DNA from: Sweltsa coloradensis
Lineage: Eukaryota > Arthropoda > Insecta > Plecoptera > Chloroperlidae
Length of the DNA stretch: 64,000 bases
Reading direction: 5' to 3'
Assembly (NCBI GenBank): GCA_024449915.1
Contig: JAMZAV010000972.1
Location: 229,231 to 293,230 of the forward strand
The position numbers were made by a program, and so were the translations under genes. The notes under the pieces were generated by a model that saw only the letters and a program-made list of their open reading frames with translations, was not told the origin of the DNA and ran no database searches. Of the stretch, positions 31,841 through 44,883 are shown piece by piece (position 1 is the stretch's first letter; every line of letters starts with the position of its first letter).

Positions 31841-33776
31841 AATGTTGATAATGAGGGACTGGATATAATTTGATATAAAAAAGGTTTGCAGGTTTTGATA
31901 AGAAATGTGATTAATAATGGATTAATGGAGAAAAGAATGTGCTTTGAGATTTCTTTTGAAAGAGTTAGCAAAAGAGACATGGGGATGTTAAAATGTGCTG
32001 AATGTACAACAGACAGTTGAAGGTAAACTTAATGTTTTGTAAGGAGAGAGAGAGATAAGATGGATTTGAGCAACAAAAGTTGAAAGATGGAGTATTGAAA
32101 AGATTGCTAAGCTAGTGGGGGTAGGAGGCCTAAACGGCGAAGGAAAGGCTGAAAAAAGTGGCCTTAGCAGGTTCAAAACGCCGAGTATGGGACAAAACAG
32201 GTAAGGCTAGACGCCGGATGAAATGGACAGTGAACCGATCGTTCTGGGTGGCATAAACGAGAATGAAAGGTAGGAGAATAATATACACTACAAACAAAGA
32301 GTTGTAAAATGATTTGAAGGTGGGCTAATTAGTATGTAAATTTTAAATGGTATTTTAATTTTGTATTTTGATTGATTGACAGTTACAAGATAATTAAGAC
32401 TAGGGACAGATATCAAATGTTTTTGTTAATAAGTTTATATGAATTTGCGGTGGCATTGGTTTGGAAATTTGTCATCATTAAATAAGTTGAATAAGAATAT
32501 TCAGCATTACCGAATTGAGGGAACATAGCTAGTGAGTATGAAAGTGATTTGATGAGATACTGATTGACTATGTTGATCAGATAAATGATGAACTATCGTA
32601 ATTGAGATGATGAGAGAAATTGCGTCGATGATAAAGGCTTTCGCCGATAAACGAATTGATATGAATTGCGTCGTTGAGATATGGAGTTATTTGATGTGTG
32701 TTTTGATTATTGTATACTCACTGAATGGATTAATGTTGTCTTTCTTAGTAAGTACGTTTAGATTATTTATGAGGGTGTTGTTGGTTTTTAAATCCTTTGT
32801 TCCAATTGCTTGGATGTAATTAACAGGGTGTTTGGAGATTCTGTTTGTAGGCTAAGGTAAAATGTTTTAAAAACACGTCGAGATGTTATCAAAATACAAT
32901 AATATTTTTATTTAATGGAAAAAATAATTGGTTAAATAATTAATTGGTTAATTGAGTTCTAAATAATGACAGTATATAATTGAATCTTTGTTAGGAGCCC
33001 ACTTTTCACACATTTTGTTGTATGTTGTAAGAAGATATTTAGTTTAAGTGGAAGTTGGTTTTCGCGAAATATAAAAATAACCAAGCATTGTGTTATTCTT
33101 GTATTGCGAGATGAATAGCTAGCCTTTGAGAGGCCCGGAAAGCAGCAAAAGAGAGGGGGGGTAGTTTTCATAAATGAAAGGGTATGGTGCGCATGCGTGA
33201 AATAAACGCAGACTAGCGGGCTCGTCTGACTTCGACATAAACAGTGGTTTGTTTGACAAAAAAACAGCTGTGCCGAAAATCGATACTCTCAAGGTATAGG
33301 TTATTCCAGGAAGCTAGCTCTACTTTCTTACCAACGCAGAAGTAAAGTTCGTTTCAAAATGTATACACCAACCAACTTTAACACAATTTATATTTCAATT
33401 TAAAATTTTCATTGTTTTTTCACATATTGAATTGGTAAAACCATGCCAACGTATGATATTACGGATTTGATCAATATATTGACAATCATTGTTTAGTGAT
33501 GAATAATTTCCATTTTAATTTTAAATTTTTAATTTTAATTGTTATATTTCTTTTCTTTGAATTACCTTGTGGATGTACTGCAAATGGGAATAGTTGTGTA
33601 GGGCCAGGCGAGATGTAATTCAACTAGGTGGAGATTTTTTTCGTGGTAAAATGATATATAATGATATATAAATGCACTAAGTGATAAAGAATTTCCGATT
33701 TGGGTATTATTTTTTTTTCATCATAGTATGAATTATTAAATAGATTTCCAATTTAATTGATCATACTGGGGGTAGT
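31841..33776 (+). other. LTR element interior without recognisable pol
   Basis: AT-rich, only frames under 75 codons, no reverse transcriptase, RNase H or integrase motif on either strand. Confidence 0.5.
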
Positions 33777-34770
33777 TGTGATTTAACAAGCCTCCCTAGC
33801 TATTTTTCAATTCAATATCATTATATTTCCATATTATGGCTAATTTTATTCAATTAATTTTATTAACTTCATTAATATGCAACATATCAAATGTATCTAC
33901 TCTATATAGTATCATGTCAAATCAATTATCAAAGCCAATCCTCATTTTGGTGAAATTAAACTCTGTAATTATGGATCAAAAACTGATTAATTATAATAAC
34001 CTAATTAAGCATTTCCGGCTCGCATTCACATTATAAAGTAGGCAAATGTATGAAACAACTGTATATTAAAGATGATTACAGCTTATTTGGAACGTTTTTC
34101 ATCCAGTAATATGAGAGAATTTGAGTTTAAGACTAAGTTTTTTACACACTACTGTTTGCACGCACAAGCAGATAGCATTGATATTATTTTTCCGCCTCAG
34201 AAGTCGTTACTCAGACAGTAGACCCAGGGTATACGTGACTTTTTTTTTGCGTTTCAAACACGCAAACAGAGGGGTAGAACATTCTCGAAGGAGATTAGTG
34301 TGTACGACTTTGAGGTCAGTTTAGCGATTTTTTTTTAAATTTTTTTAATCAAAATTATATTAAATTTGGGGTATCATGTTACATAGGCAGGGGGATAGCC
34401 CACTGGAAGTAGATCATTATATCAAACGGATCCATGGGTGGCAGGTTGATGTTTTAAATTGTCTATTTTTTATCTAAATAAACTTAAATCTTGGATGGAA
34501 ATTCATTCACAAATCTTATAATTTAGTAGTTTTTGATCCATTTTAAAATCCTTTTTTTACTTTAAGTTTGTTTTTTCAGGTGCTAAATTTGTTTTAACAA
34601 GATTAATTAATTAATTATAATTATAATTAATTAATTAATATAATTTTTTTTTTTTTATTGAAGAATATTTTGTGTTCTTCCGCATTTTTGAGCTAGTAAT
34701 TTTATTTTTTTTTTTTGTTAAGTTACCACTTCCGGGCAAAAAACACTTGTTTCTGGGTGGTTTCCTGACA
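33777..34770 (+). repeat. right LTR (about 994 bp, internally deleted)
   Basis: Begins TGTGATTTAACAAGCC and ends TTTCCTGACA. It lacks about 950 bases present in the left LTR; the deletion joint is near 34325. Confidence 0.8.
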
Positions 34771-34883
34771 ACATGATTAAGCGTTTGAAGGTCATACAAC
34801 CTTTTTTTCAGAGGGAAAGGGTGATTACCTTCCGGAGTGTAGAGTATGTTGTGGCAGATTTTGATTTTAAGTATAAACACCAT
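34771..34883 (-). pseudogene. 5' part of the coding exon split by the LTR element
   Basis: The minus strand reads KICHNILYTPEGNHPF then PLKKRLYDLQTLNHV and runs into the LTR with its last codon split at the target site. The exon start is unclear: an ATG lies at about 34881, and a CCCCAG acceptor option lies upstream. See the partner at 28874-28982. Confidence 0.6.
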
Positions 34884-36430
34884 TTAATAAATAAAGGGTG
34901 CCACCTGGGGCCCTTTTTTAGTTGATTGGCTCTTGGCAGCTTTAATCTGTTCTTGGGGAAAAAATGCTAGATCATTTAGCTAGGAGTTTTGTCTGTGGTC
35001 AAAGGGTTAGAAAATCAGATTGTCGGAAATCTGTGACACAAGCTCCATTTTTTATTATGATTTGAAGCTTGGTCTTCAGACGTTTAATTTTTTCTCTTCT
35101 CTAAAAGAATTTTCACACGCGATCTTCTCAGTTGTCTAATGCTTCACCCTTGACAGCTGCCCAAATTTTAACTGTTTTATGAGTTTTTGGCGTAGTGTCG
35201 GAAATCCTAAATTTAGGGCGGTTTTTGGTACCAACTTTCTGCAGTGAAAACACACATCCTTTGTACCCGTAGTTCTAAATTGCAGTGTGAAGATCTTATG
35301 CTATTTTGTAACGGTATAACTGAAAAGTTATTTTTTTTTGTTTATCTTGTTGTGCAACTTTTCAACATCATTTGCATCACAACAGCTCTGGCATACATGT
35401 CAATTTTAAAAAAAAAACTCATTGATGAAGGCAATATTAATGTAAATCGACATCCCACTTCCTCGAATATTCTGCCAATTGAGTGGTTGTCAACTTATTT
35501 TCCTCCCATGACCTTGGATACTGACGTTAAACGCTCGGTCGATGGTGATTTGTTCTCAACAAACGATTTTTAAATTGATATATCTTGAGGAATTCATGGT
35601 CAAAAGTACTTTTACATTGTATTCCACGAGTGTATGGTGCAATTGTTCAAGGTTGATTTAACTGTCGATAACGGATCCATTTACACAACCAAGCGGGCTA
35701 TTAGTAGGCCTTGCTTGTAGCCATGATCGGTCGTTGTAGGCCTATCGACGGTAGGGCATATTTGAAAGCTTGGCCCGTCACGAAAGTATTCGTCCGTGTG
35801 ACGAGCTCTAGACAATAGATTAGTTTTCTCCCAACGCTTATGGACACTGCTGTCCTCCATCTCCCGGTAAATGAAAAGTTCACTACAGAGCATAGACATT
35901 CAACCAAAAGGTTCTAGTTCAATATGACGGAGCCTGGTCGCCGGGTTTTCCTAAATTCCGAGGGTGCTGAAATATTTCACCAACATTTGAATTCTGCCCG
36001 TCAGTGATTTCCAATACGTTTGCTGCAAACGGACGATGTTTTCGGTGTAGTTTTATGCAGTGGCGCATACCCTTGATTGATGGATACATTTAATAAATTA
36101 AAATTCTAAAATCAGGTATTTTTTAAAGATCCTGATGGTTTGATTGGATATTGCCTAACGCAGAAAATTGGCTACTTTTCAACTTTAGATTCTTAAAACC
36201 AGTAAAAAAATACAATTGCAGCAATGGTGATGGTTTGTCCAATGGAAATTGTTTAGTCTGCGCAGTCAAAACAGAATCTCATGGGGGAGGGGGGATTGCG
36301 ATCCCACATAAATCCCAAAACCCTGTATCAGCTACTGACAATTGAATCATATTTTTTAGCTCTCTACATTATTGATAATCTGTTCAGGCAAGTATGGAAA
36401 GTTTTATATTTTTATGGTTGTTGGTTTATT
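34884..36430. other. no firm gene; possible minus exon at 35.68-35.90 kb
   Basis: A minus frame at 35681-35899 reads FIYREMEDSSVHKRWEKTN and is protein-like, but lacks clear splice sites. A + ORF of 109 codons at 35244-35573 is AT-rich and unconvincing. Confidence 0.3.
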
Positions 36431-36436
36431 TTATGT

Positions 36437-36780
36437 TTTTTTATATATATATAATTATTATGTTAGTACTTTAGATAGAATTAAAAAAGTGACTACGCCG
36501 GGGTGTCACACGTGTTTAGTCACTTTTTATTTCTATCAAAGTCTTTACATAACAGCGTCATAGTCGCCTACTGGAAAGCCAAGGTAAAACATAATATAAT
36601 CTAACATATATCTAACATATATATATTATATATATATATATATATATAATATGTGTAAGTAATTTAGACAGAAATTAAAAAGTGACTACACCTTTGTAGT
36701 CACTTTTTTTTATTTTCTGTTTTAAGTACTTACATAACAGTGTCAATTCCGCCTACTATAAGCCAAGGTTACATATATAT
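36437..36780. repeat. two tandem hairpin elements (MITE-like)
   Basis: Copy 1 (36437-36594) and copy 2 (about 36640-36780) share the order TTAGA(T/C)AGAA, AAAAAGTGACTAC, GTAGTCACTTTTT, TTACATAACAG(C/T)GTCA, CGCCTACT and AAGCCAAGGT. In copy 2, AAAAAGTGACTAC (36677-36689) pairs perfectly with GTAGTCACTTTTT (36696-36708). An (AT)n tract separates the copies. Confidence 0.75.
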
Positions 36781-37339
36781 GTGAATGAATATAGTGATAT
36801 ATGATGAATGATAGATGATGATGAAAAGTGCTAAACAATTATGTACAAAATCATAAAAAACCTCTACAATCAGCTGTGTTATTTGTATATTCCTAATGTC
36901 CTAGACCAATACATTTCCCTGTTGTTGTGAAGTATATCGTGATAAATTAAATTCAACAGGGCAAATATCCATTCTTTTCTTCGAATAATCGAATCTGAGG
37001 ATCCATTTTGGACTAATGGCGTCAGGCGTTCTTGCTATGCCTAGCCTGTGACCTCTTTCCCTTTCGTTTTTCTGCTAATTTTGATCTGCATACTTGCCAG
37101 GGCCTAGCTGTTCGATGATTACCGACTTTCCATGATATCTTTATGATATTAGACATAACACGTAAAAAAATACGTTATTACGTACGTAGGTACTCTTAAA
37201 CACCTTTAAAGGCATCATTTGCGTTTTGCTGGAGCTCAACCCTCAGTTTTTAAATTAACCTTCAAAATTTAGCCTTGACTGATGAAATAAGTATATGTTG
37301 ACGACTTGTTATGCTTATGAATAGATAACTGTGTGGTGG

Positions 37340-37670
37340 ATAACTTTTTCACTTTCTTTCCAAAAGGTCTACATCACCAAACCTTAATGTCATGTATAAT
37401 TGAACGTTGTAGCCCCAACCGTTTGGTCAATTGGCCCCAAATGGCGAAACGAAAATATCGGCACAAAAAGTCAAAAAACGTATATTAATAGCTTTATTTC
37501 TCTAGATTCTGGGTAACTTTTTCAACTTTTTCTTTCAGAAAGCAAACATCACCATTTAACCTTAATGTCCCATGTTAAAAATGAACGTTTGTAAGCCCAC
37601 CATTTGGTCATAATTGGCCAAATGGCACGAATATCGCACTAAAAATCGAAAAAAACGAAAGTACGATATT
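37340..37670 (+). repeat. two-copy tandem repeat, period about 176 bp
   Basis: ACATCACCA(AA)CCTTAATGTC, TTGAACGTT/ATGAACGTT, GTTTGGTCAATTGGCC and AATATCGxCAC(A/T)AAAA recur at 37371 and 37547. The following TAGAGAGCGAACAAACAGAC and GGGCTCGGTGAAATT blocks look like the end of the same repeat. Confidence 0.7.
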
Positions 37671-37884
37671 GATGAGAAATAGTTCTTCATTGTCCCAAAA
37701 CGTGGCAAGTCTAAGTTCAGAGAAACGAAGGTCGTGTCAAATTTTCATCAAGATCGCTATGCCGTGTTTCCCCGGTAGAGAGCGAACAAACAGACAAGGA
37801 AAACAACAAAAAAAAAAAACAACCGAGCTAAATTTTCTGGGGGCTCGGTGAAATTGAAGTCTTCGCTTCGCTCATCCAATCCCA

Positions 37885-40800
37885 TGTGTTTTTTTAAGTC
37901 AACTTTGTGTCCATCGTCGTGGCTGGTGGGTCGTCATGATTGGATGTAAACACGTTTGAGTCAAACTTATTGAAATAATCGGGCAAGAAACCTCACCTTA
38001 CTTCTAGCTAGAATGACTGCCTCGAGCTCATCGTGCTTGTTTGGAACCCTGGTCCACTATTATGGTCCTTTTCTGCAGAGTACCTGAGTGGTGGCAAGGC
38101 TGAGTTGCGTGCACGGGTACAGTGTTGTCCTTCGTGAAATTTGTACGAGGTTGTTACAGCCACTTCAATAAATATCCTATAACATGTGAAGATAAAATCT
38201 CATTACGTTTTTCCGCTAAAATATAACCTATATGCTTCAGGCAATAATTATTAATTATCGAGTGCTCATGCCTCACCCCCTCCTGCACCTTCATCGTACC
38301 ACTAACCTGCCTTCTCCTGTTTACCATCTACCCCAAGTATGTCTTCCCTCACGAGATTGATAAGCTACACAGACGTAAAGCTTTGTTTATTTTATTGTTT
38401 TAAAAACACATTTGATGTGTTATAGGTTGCTAAAAAAGGGCGAAGCCCCATTCACATTTTAGATGTGACCTTGTTGCTCTGTTACTTGTCTACACCGAGC
38501 CACAGTGACTCCTACTACAACGCAGTGACACTCTTGACCCACAGAAGGACCGTTGGTTCTTAATTCCTCATAGAACTCTTCACAGATGCATGACATCTCA
38601 CTGCCCGGTCAAACAACGCATTACCTTATTCTTTAACAATTAACTTAACATTAGGTCTATCATGTTGTACATTAACATGGTTTCTTCTTAGAAATGCAAG
38701 GTTAAAAAAAATACTGTTTACCTTCCTCCACGGTATTTCTAATATACGATGGTTGAACCTGGCGGCGCTAAGTCCTATCTAGTTCAACTCTGATAAGGCG
38801 GGGGAACCGGTTCCCCTTTGTTGACAGTCATGTGATTAAGACTGGCTGTCATTTCTCCCGTTCGTTTGATTTGTCCGTTGTTTTGTTCTGATATGTCGCA
38901 TTGACTTGTCTCCAATTATTTAATTGATCTTAGCTTCCCCATTGTACCATTGTAGATTCCTGGATTGGATAAGGTTGCCACCTCTATTGTGTGGTTTCGT
39001 CCCCGATTGTCATTGTAGTTAAGGTTTTCATTTTGATCGTAAGGTTTTTCATTTGATCGAAGGTTTTCATTTTGATCGGTTACCAGGATATATTTCCCCC
39101 TTTGAAAGTTCTTAGCCATTTAATTACTTTTCCGGCAGCATAACATCTTCTCTTAAATGAGTTTTTAATGTGTGGTACATCACAAATTATCTGCCTGTTT
39201 TGCAAGCATCAGGAAATAAACAGACATCACGAATCCATACCCGGTGTATTTTCCACTATATCATTATGTGCTTCAATCAACGCCTATGTTTTTGGACGAG
39301 TTTCCAATAACGGTCATGAAAGTTGCCACTTGAAATGTAAAAGATCAGTTTAAAAGTTCAATTCAGCCTTTACATGCATAGCGTCGCTACGCACCCATTC
39401 CAGTTTAATAATGCTGGGGGCCTTTCCCTAACATCACAAACGTCAACGGCTGCCCAAAGCAGGAGAACTTCATTACTCATAAGAAGACTTACTTGATTGC
39501 TAAAAATTGATGTGGCTGCGATAAAACGCTTATCCTATAAACTTGTCCGACAATTGAAGTTTTAGACCCCCTCTTAAAAATCCGTTGTCACTTTGTCCAA
39601 ATCTATTAAGCTAGTTCACTTAAAAATAATTTTCCATTAACCTGCCTTATTCTTTCGTAACTGTAGAACGGTTCCGTTCACCTCGACTCTTTATAAGCCC
39701 GTAGTTGCATTACCAAACTCTCTATATAAGAAAACTCTTGAAATTATACTAAATACCAAAGCATTTTATATGCTGAAATTCGAATACACTTCAAGATCAT
39801 AGTTGTATCTTAACCGTGGTCTAAAATTGATATCACGTTTGGTTGTGCCTTTACTACAGAAGCAGTAACTTTTACTTTCTCCCACCTACATCCGACAGTT
39901 TTTTATGTTTTTATGCTAAATTATTTGTACTATTGCAGCCTTCTGTTTGTTCAACGAGGACTAAACGGATCCAAGTTTTTCATCTGTACAGACTCCTTTT
40001 AGTTCTCGTGAAGCATTGTTGGAACTAAATAATAGACTTTATTCTATTCCATAAGATCGAGATTAAACATTCAAACTTTCCTTTTCACCAGACGCCCTAA
40101 AACTCCATTAACTACCAAAAGTCTTTTGTTTTTTTTGGTGGGTTCCTAGTCATTGCGGAATCTTTGTCATGAACTAGGCAGCCACTGTGCAAATTCTTCC
40201 ACGGATTGCTAATTAGTTTGTACCTTTCAAATTTGAAAGTATTTATTCAACAAAAGGCAAAAAGAAATGTGGCTTCCATAATTGGGACAAGATACAAAAA
40301 ATAAATTGCACAAAAACAAGCATTACGAAGCATCCTCGGCTCTTCATGTTAGTCGACAATATTAATGACAATCTTTTATATTCATTCTTGTAATTCAACT
40401 TTTTATTTTAACATTTTTATTGTCAGTACAAAAATTCTTAGGCGAAAAACGTATGTCAAAAGAAAAATGTATCCTGCATTGACTTAAAAAATCATCTATT
40501 GGACCATAACATTATCCTCACATCTTCAAACTTTGTTATATCATCCAAACATGCGATTTACATTAATTTTAAGCTAAGAACCACTCAGATCCACTCTGTA
40601 TTTCTATTCAATTTATAATGTGCCTTTCATCATTTTCAATATTAAATGCGAAAACTATAAAATTCAGATCTATGTATTTTTAAAGTATTGACTAACATAT
40701 TTGGGTACAAATCTTTCGATTGGATTATTCTTGGAGAGACTGTTGCTCTGGTGGTTTACCACTATGCCAAGACACATGTACAAAAAATTACGCAACGGTA

Positions 40801-41340
40801 TAGTCTTCTTGTGCTTGTAAGGTTACCCCTTTCTTGTGAAGCTCGAGGGCCACAGAGCAAGCGAAAGATTTTCCTCCAGTAGTAACTTCATGTGCCTAGT
40901 GAGTTTCCCTACACTGCGAACCGTTGATAGGCACAGTGCGCACAACAATGGCTTCCTCCGCTGTGCGTCGTGGCTTGGAAGCGAGTCACTCTACTCATGA
41001 ATGAACCTTGTATCGCAGGCGGCCGGGGGGGGGGGCAACAGGAAGCGTTCTCTCTCTGGTGTGTTACTGGTACCTCAAATGTAAAAGTGAGTGAAATTTA
41101 GAAGTGAATCTTTGGGGCACAGAACGCACCCGAAACTGTTTTTCTTACAGATGCGACAGGTTGTGCCTTGTGAGTTGGCACTTCTAACCACCTGGCTTCA
41201 CAGTCACCCCCTATAACATATAACGGCTTTTCTCCTGTTGGGACATGCCTTGCTCATTTAGGCTACTCTTTTTTGTGTAAACTTTGAAATCGCACGCCTA
41301 CTGGAAGATGCTTTTCCTCGGTATGGAATCCTCGATGTGT
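37885..41340. other. no supported gene
   Basis: The longest protein-like frame is minus 38916-39119 (67 codons starting MAKNFQRGKYILV, with a DQNENL repeat), unsupported by splice sites or similarity. A short G run lies near 41030. No repeat of the listed families was seen. Confidence 0.35.
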
Positions 41341-41695
41341 CGCAACCTTCTCGTGGTTTGGCCCGTGAAGTAGTGGGTTTCACACCCTGAACTATGGCGA
41401 GCTCCGGTAGCCGTCCCGAGGAACTTTTCACCTTCCCTTTGACTCCTCCCGAACAGCGGGGACGAATGACATTATGGACGGATGATGACACAGACGGAGT
41501 ACTACCACGACGTGGGGGAACCACTGCCCTCCCATAATGCCTTGTGCCCCCCAGCCTTTTTGGCTGGTTCTGACCAGCACAGGCCTGTCCCACACCTTTG
41601 TCCCCCCCCGCGCCATCCCTTACGTCCCTCCCTCGTCTCGATTAGCCAAGTTGCATAAATAATTAGACTTAAAGCAATATCCAATCAAATTAAAT
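41341..41695 (+). repeat. SINE-like repeat, copy 2
   Basis: Full-length by comparison with copy 1, from CGCAACCTTCTCGTGG to AAGCAATATCCAATCAAATT. Internal differences are mostly 1-base indels. Confidence 0.85.
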
Positions 41696-43236
41696 TATGA
41701 CTTTTCTAATTGGGATAGGTAGATTATACCGTGGCAGTAGCAAAGGATATTAAAATTTATGTAAAATCCATTTAAAAAAAATTGATTTACAGTCCTATCC
41801 GACACAAAAAAATTGGGGTTGTAATTCTACCAAAGGTTATTTGCAGTGTCTCGATTTTTACACAATCATACTATGTAAAATAAACACAACACATTTTGCT
41901 TAAAATAGTGAGCATTTAGCTAGCAGTGAATCGTATTGTTGATTTGTAACGCTTTATAATTTTCGACCAATCTGGCAATCAGTCGCGCGCCTGTTGCGCA
42001 CACACGCGACCAGTCGAGCGCCATGCAGGTGGCGTGCCTGTTCATCTTGGTTGGACCCAATATGCCGACCACGCTCGCTAGTAAATTAATACATTATTAC
42101 CTTCTGTTACCAACATTTGCTCTGTGGCATGCATCTTTAAGTGTCTAGTACCCTTGGTCTAATGATAATCTACTAATCGTTTACAAGTAGGCAATATTCT
42201 ATTAGGCAAAATTAATGTAATTGCAAAGTTTGATAAAGCAAAGCAAAGCCTAAATCAGCTACCAATAGACCAAGGTGAATCCATGAGGAGGATGATAGAT
42301 TAAGGACAGCCTAAGGAGTTAGGAAAGGGAGGAAAGAGAAGTAATGTGAAGGAACTAAACTAAACAAAAAAAAAAAAACAAAAACCAAAAAAAAAAGGGG
42401 GATAACATGAAACGGCAAATATTCGTCGAAAGGAATCCGAAGGATTAAGTAGACGAAACCTGCCAACCGTTCTTTGACCAACTGCAGAAGCAAGACAACA
42501 ACAACAAAAATTTTGCTCGGACCACAGGTAGTCAAAGGAACCAGTGAATTTCTAGGTCTATTAATTGACAATGACATTTAAAATAGCCTTCACATATTCC
42601 TGCTATTTAACCCTTTATAGGTACTGGGTAAGTCTACTTACCACTACTTTTTACCAGTCCCTGCAGGTTTAATTATAACTAAAACATTACATCATTGCAT
42701 TTTCCTTTGGCCTAGGACCTGCCCAAAACTTTGTTCTAGAGGTTCTATCATAGATGAGGCCACTCAATCAAGTTTGAGTATTTGACTTACACTTTTTGAG
42801 GCTAATATTTGTTGTAGTGGGCCAATAAAATCCCTCATCTGAGCTGCTAACCATCAATGATATTACATCTTCACATTGCACACATATTTGAACTTTTATA
42901 GACAGGGATCAATATTTACCAGTGATGTACATGACGATAACAATCGGCTTTAGGGGCGGATCCAAAATATCGTCCCCCATATCATGACCACCAGTGACAT
43001 TTTACGTATTCAACATAATTGGTGCGATCACTCAATTTAAAAGTGATTATACGGCTGCAACATCAGAAAACAACCACTACCTAACCTATTTTATTTTGGT
43101 ATATTAAAAAAAAAATGGGAAATAATATACAAAATGTTATCAAAATCGACAGGGCGGCCTACGGATTTTACGTAACTACACTTGGCACAATATTATTTTA
43201 AGCTTAGTCGGGACAACCGTAATCATTAATTGTCAT
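41696..43236. other. non-coding, nothing recognised
   Basis: AT-rich; an A-run region at 42361-42400 makes a low-complexity minus ORF (42311-42577) that is not credible. An AATAAA on the minus strand near 43087-43092 could serve the exon at 43.24-43.41 kb. Confidence 0.4.
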
Positions 43237-43414
43237 TTATGTTCTCCAACGTCTCGGAGGCGAGATGTTTAGGTGTCTTCCAGTTGAGGAGGCGCTGTAG
43301 TCGGTTCGTGTGCCGGAGTCCTCTTCGTGTGATCTGATCATTCGCAGCGAAGGGTGACGATAGGTTTCCACCGGGCAGTTGACTTCGTTCTGTGGCCGTA
43401 TCAGGTGGAACGCT
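43237..43414 (-). CDS. candidate 3'-terminal coding exon, unknown protein
   Basis: Acceptor TGTTGTTATTGCAG ends at 43415 on the minus strand. The GC-rich frame reads HLIRPQNEVNCPVETYRHPS and SHEEDSGTRTDYSASSTGRH, stopping at 43237-43239. It is Ser/Arg-rich with two Cys, like a cytoplasmic tail. The other phase (SVPPDTATERSQL) is also open to 43226, so frame choice is uncertain. Base composition contrasts with the AT-rich flanks, supporting an exon. Confidence 0.5.
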
Positions 43415-43576
43415 CTGCAATAACAACACAGAGCTCGATACACCCATACAGTTAGTTACATAAGCAAACAATGCTGGGGGAGAACAAACATCTTTTACTT
43501 TCTGTTTGTTAGCATCAGTTAAAATTGGTCACTATTCACTATCCAGTATGCATTTTGCGTTTTAAGTTATCATTTA

Positions 43577-43595
43577 GGGGGGGGGGGGGGGGGGG
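43577..43595 (+). repeat. poly-G run (19)
   Basis: Uninterrupted G tract. Similar tracts lie at 17349-17361, 30316-30332, 54391-54406 and 59172-59189. Confidence 0.8.
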
Positions 43596-43599
43596 AAAA

Positions 43600-44340
43600 G
43601 TGCCTAGTCCCTTAAATTTCCAAAATGTTGACAATAAGCAGTATATAAAAATAAAAATCATACTCTTTTACTAACACAATTTAATTATTTGATTAATAAA
43701 ATAATCCCACTTCTCATGCTAGGCAAAACATTCCCTTGATTTGAATACGTCCCCATCAGAATTCAATAATTATTTATTGACTCTTTCACAATCCAAAATA
43801 TTTCAACTTTTACTTTCAGAGCCCGAAATATTAGACAAACCTTGTATTTAAGACTTTTCTGTGTTTGTTAATTTAAAACTCCTGACTCCACGTATCATCA
43901 TTTGAGACAGACTGAAGTCCACAATTAAAAATGTTGTTTCTTTTCTCTTGTGATAGCCTAGGATATTGTCATTTTATTATACTAAAGGATAATATCAAAC
44001 CATCTCAACCAAGAGGGTTAAAAACAAACAAAACATGAAAAAAAATATAGAAAAAGGCCAAGACATTCAGGGGCTAAACCTTCTCTAGCGTTTTCTCACT
44101 CTCGCTGATCCTCGAGTCGGTCCTTGCTGTAATTGTTTTGGCCACTTCCGCTGCGTCGCGCAACTTTGCATACACTAATGTCCAATTTATCAACCATATG
44201 AGGTCGAGAACATTGTCATTGCATGTTGTGGAAGGAGTTGGTTTTTGAATAGATTGAATTCACACACTATAATTTTAAAGACATGACAGTGACATTGTTG
44301 TTGTTGTTGTTGTTATTAACAACACAAGGTCAGAGTTCTC
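43600..44340. other. non-coding, nothing recognised
   Basis: AT-rich spacer with a (TTG)n tract at 44294-44316. Confidence 0.4.
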
Positions 44341-44535
44341 GTAGACCGCCCTCTAAACCATTGATTTGCGGAAAGTTAAAATCGCACACAAGAACAAATA
44401 CAGTCCTAGATTCATTGCACTCTGCACCAACGAAAGCGATGTACGCAACACGGTCAACGTACTCACACGTCCTGGCGGAGGCAATAGACGCTCCAACAAA
44501 CAAGAAGCGTTTTGTTGGACTTCAGCTTTGATCTC
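44338..44535 (-). CDS. candidate coding exon or retroelement fragment, unknown
   Basis: A minus frame without its own ATG stays open for about 60 codons to a TGA at about 44338. It reads KRFLFVGASIASARTCEYVD, RVAYIAFVGAECNESRT and FVLVCDFNFPQINGLEGGL. The xxDFNFPxIN stretch recalls the GDFNxPxI motif of LINE endonucleases, but the rest does not fit that domain. It could instead be an exon of the minus-strand gene with exons at 45.4-45.9 kb. Confidence 0.35.
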
Positions 44536-44883
44536 GCACCACACACATTCAAAGCGACACCTCTCAGTTCTCCTCCTTACCGAAGTCAGCCTACTGGACA
44601 CGGCTGTCAACACTCCACCACGCTTTTTTTCACGCTATTACGGCCCTGTCCCCCGCACGATGCACAGCATATGACATTAGTATTTCCGACTGTCCCACGC
44701 CCCTTCATGCACCATGTTTTCAGTCAACAAATAATATCAAACTCAAGAGGTGTTCTGCAAAGAAGTGTTAATTCCGCAAACGGTTGACCACACTTCTCAC
44801 ATTCTTGTAAACATTTTACATCACCAGGTCCTGGGTTTGTTTCTACATCCCCCAATAGAGCAATAATAGAATATCACTGACCT

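Larger units (their letters stand above)
28983..34770 (+). mobile_element. non-autonomous LTR retrotransposon (5.8 kb) with 4-bp target duplication
   Basis: Direct repeats at 28983-30966 and 33777-34770 begin TGTGA(G/T)TTAACAAGCC and the right one ends CCTGACA. ACAT flanks both sides (28979-28982, 34771-34774). A primer-binding-like TGTCGCCCAGTACGTGTGGC follows the left LTR and a G-rich CTGGGGGTAGT precedes the right LTR. The interior (about 2.8 kb) has a broken Gln/Lys-rich coiled-coil-like frame near 31.2-31.5 kb. No protease, reverse transcriptase or integrase was seen, so it would depend on a helper element. Confidence 0.85.

Noticed and set aside
44338..44535. LINE endonuclease domain
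   Set aside because: Only a DFNFPxI-like stretch fits; neighbouring endonuclease motifs (SDH, the Asn/Asp catalytic pairs) are absent.
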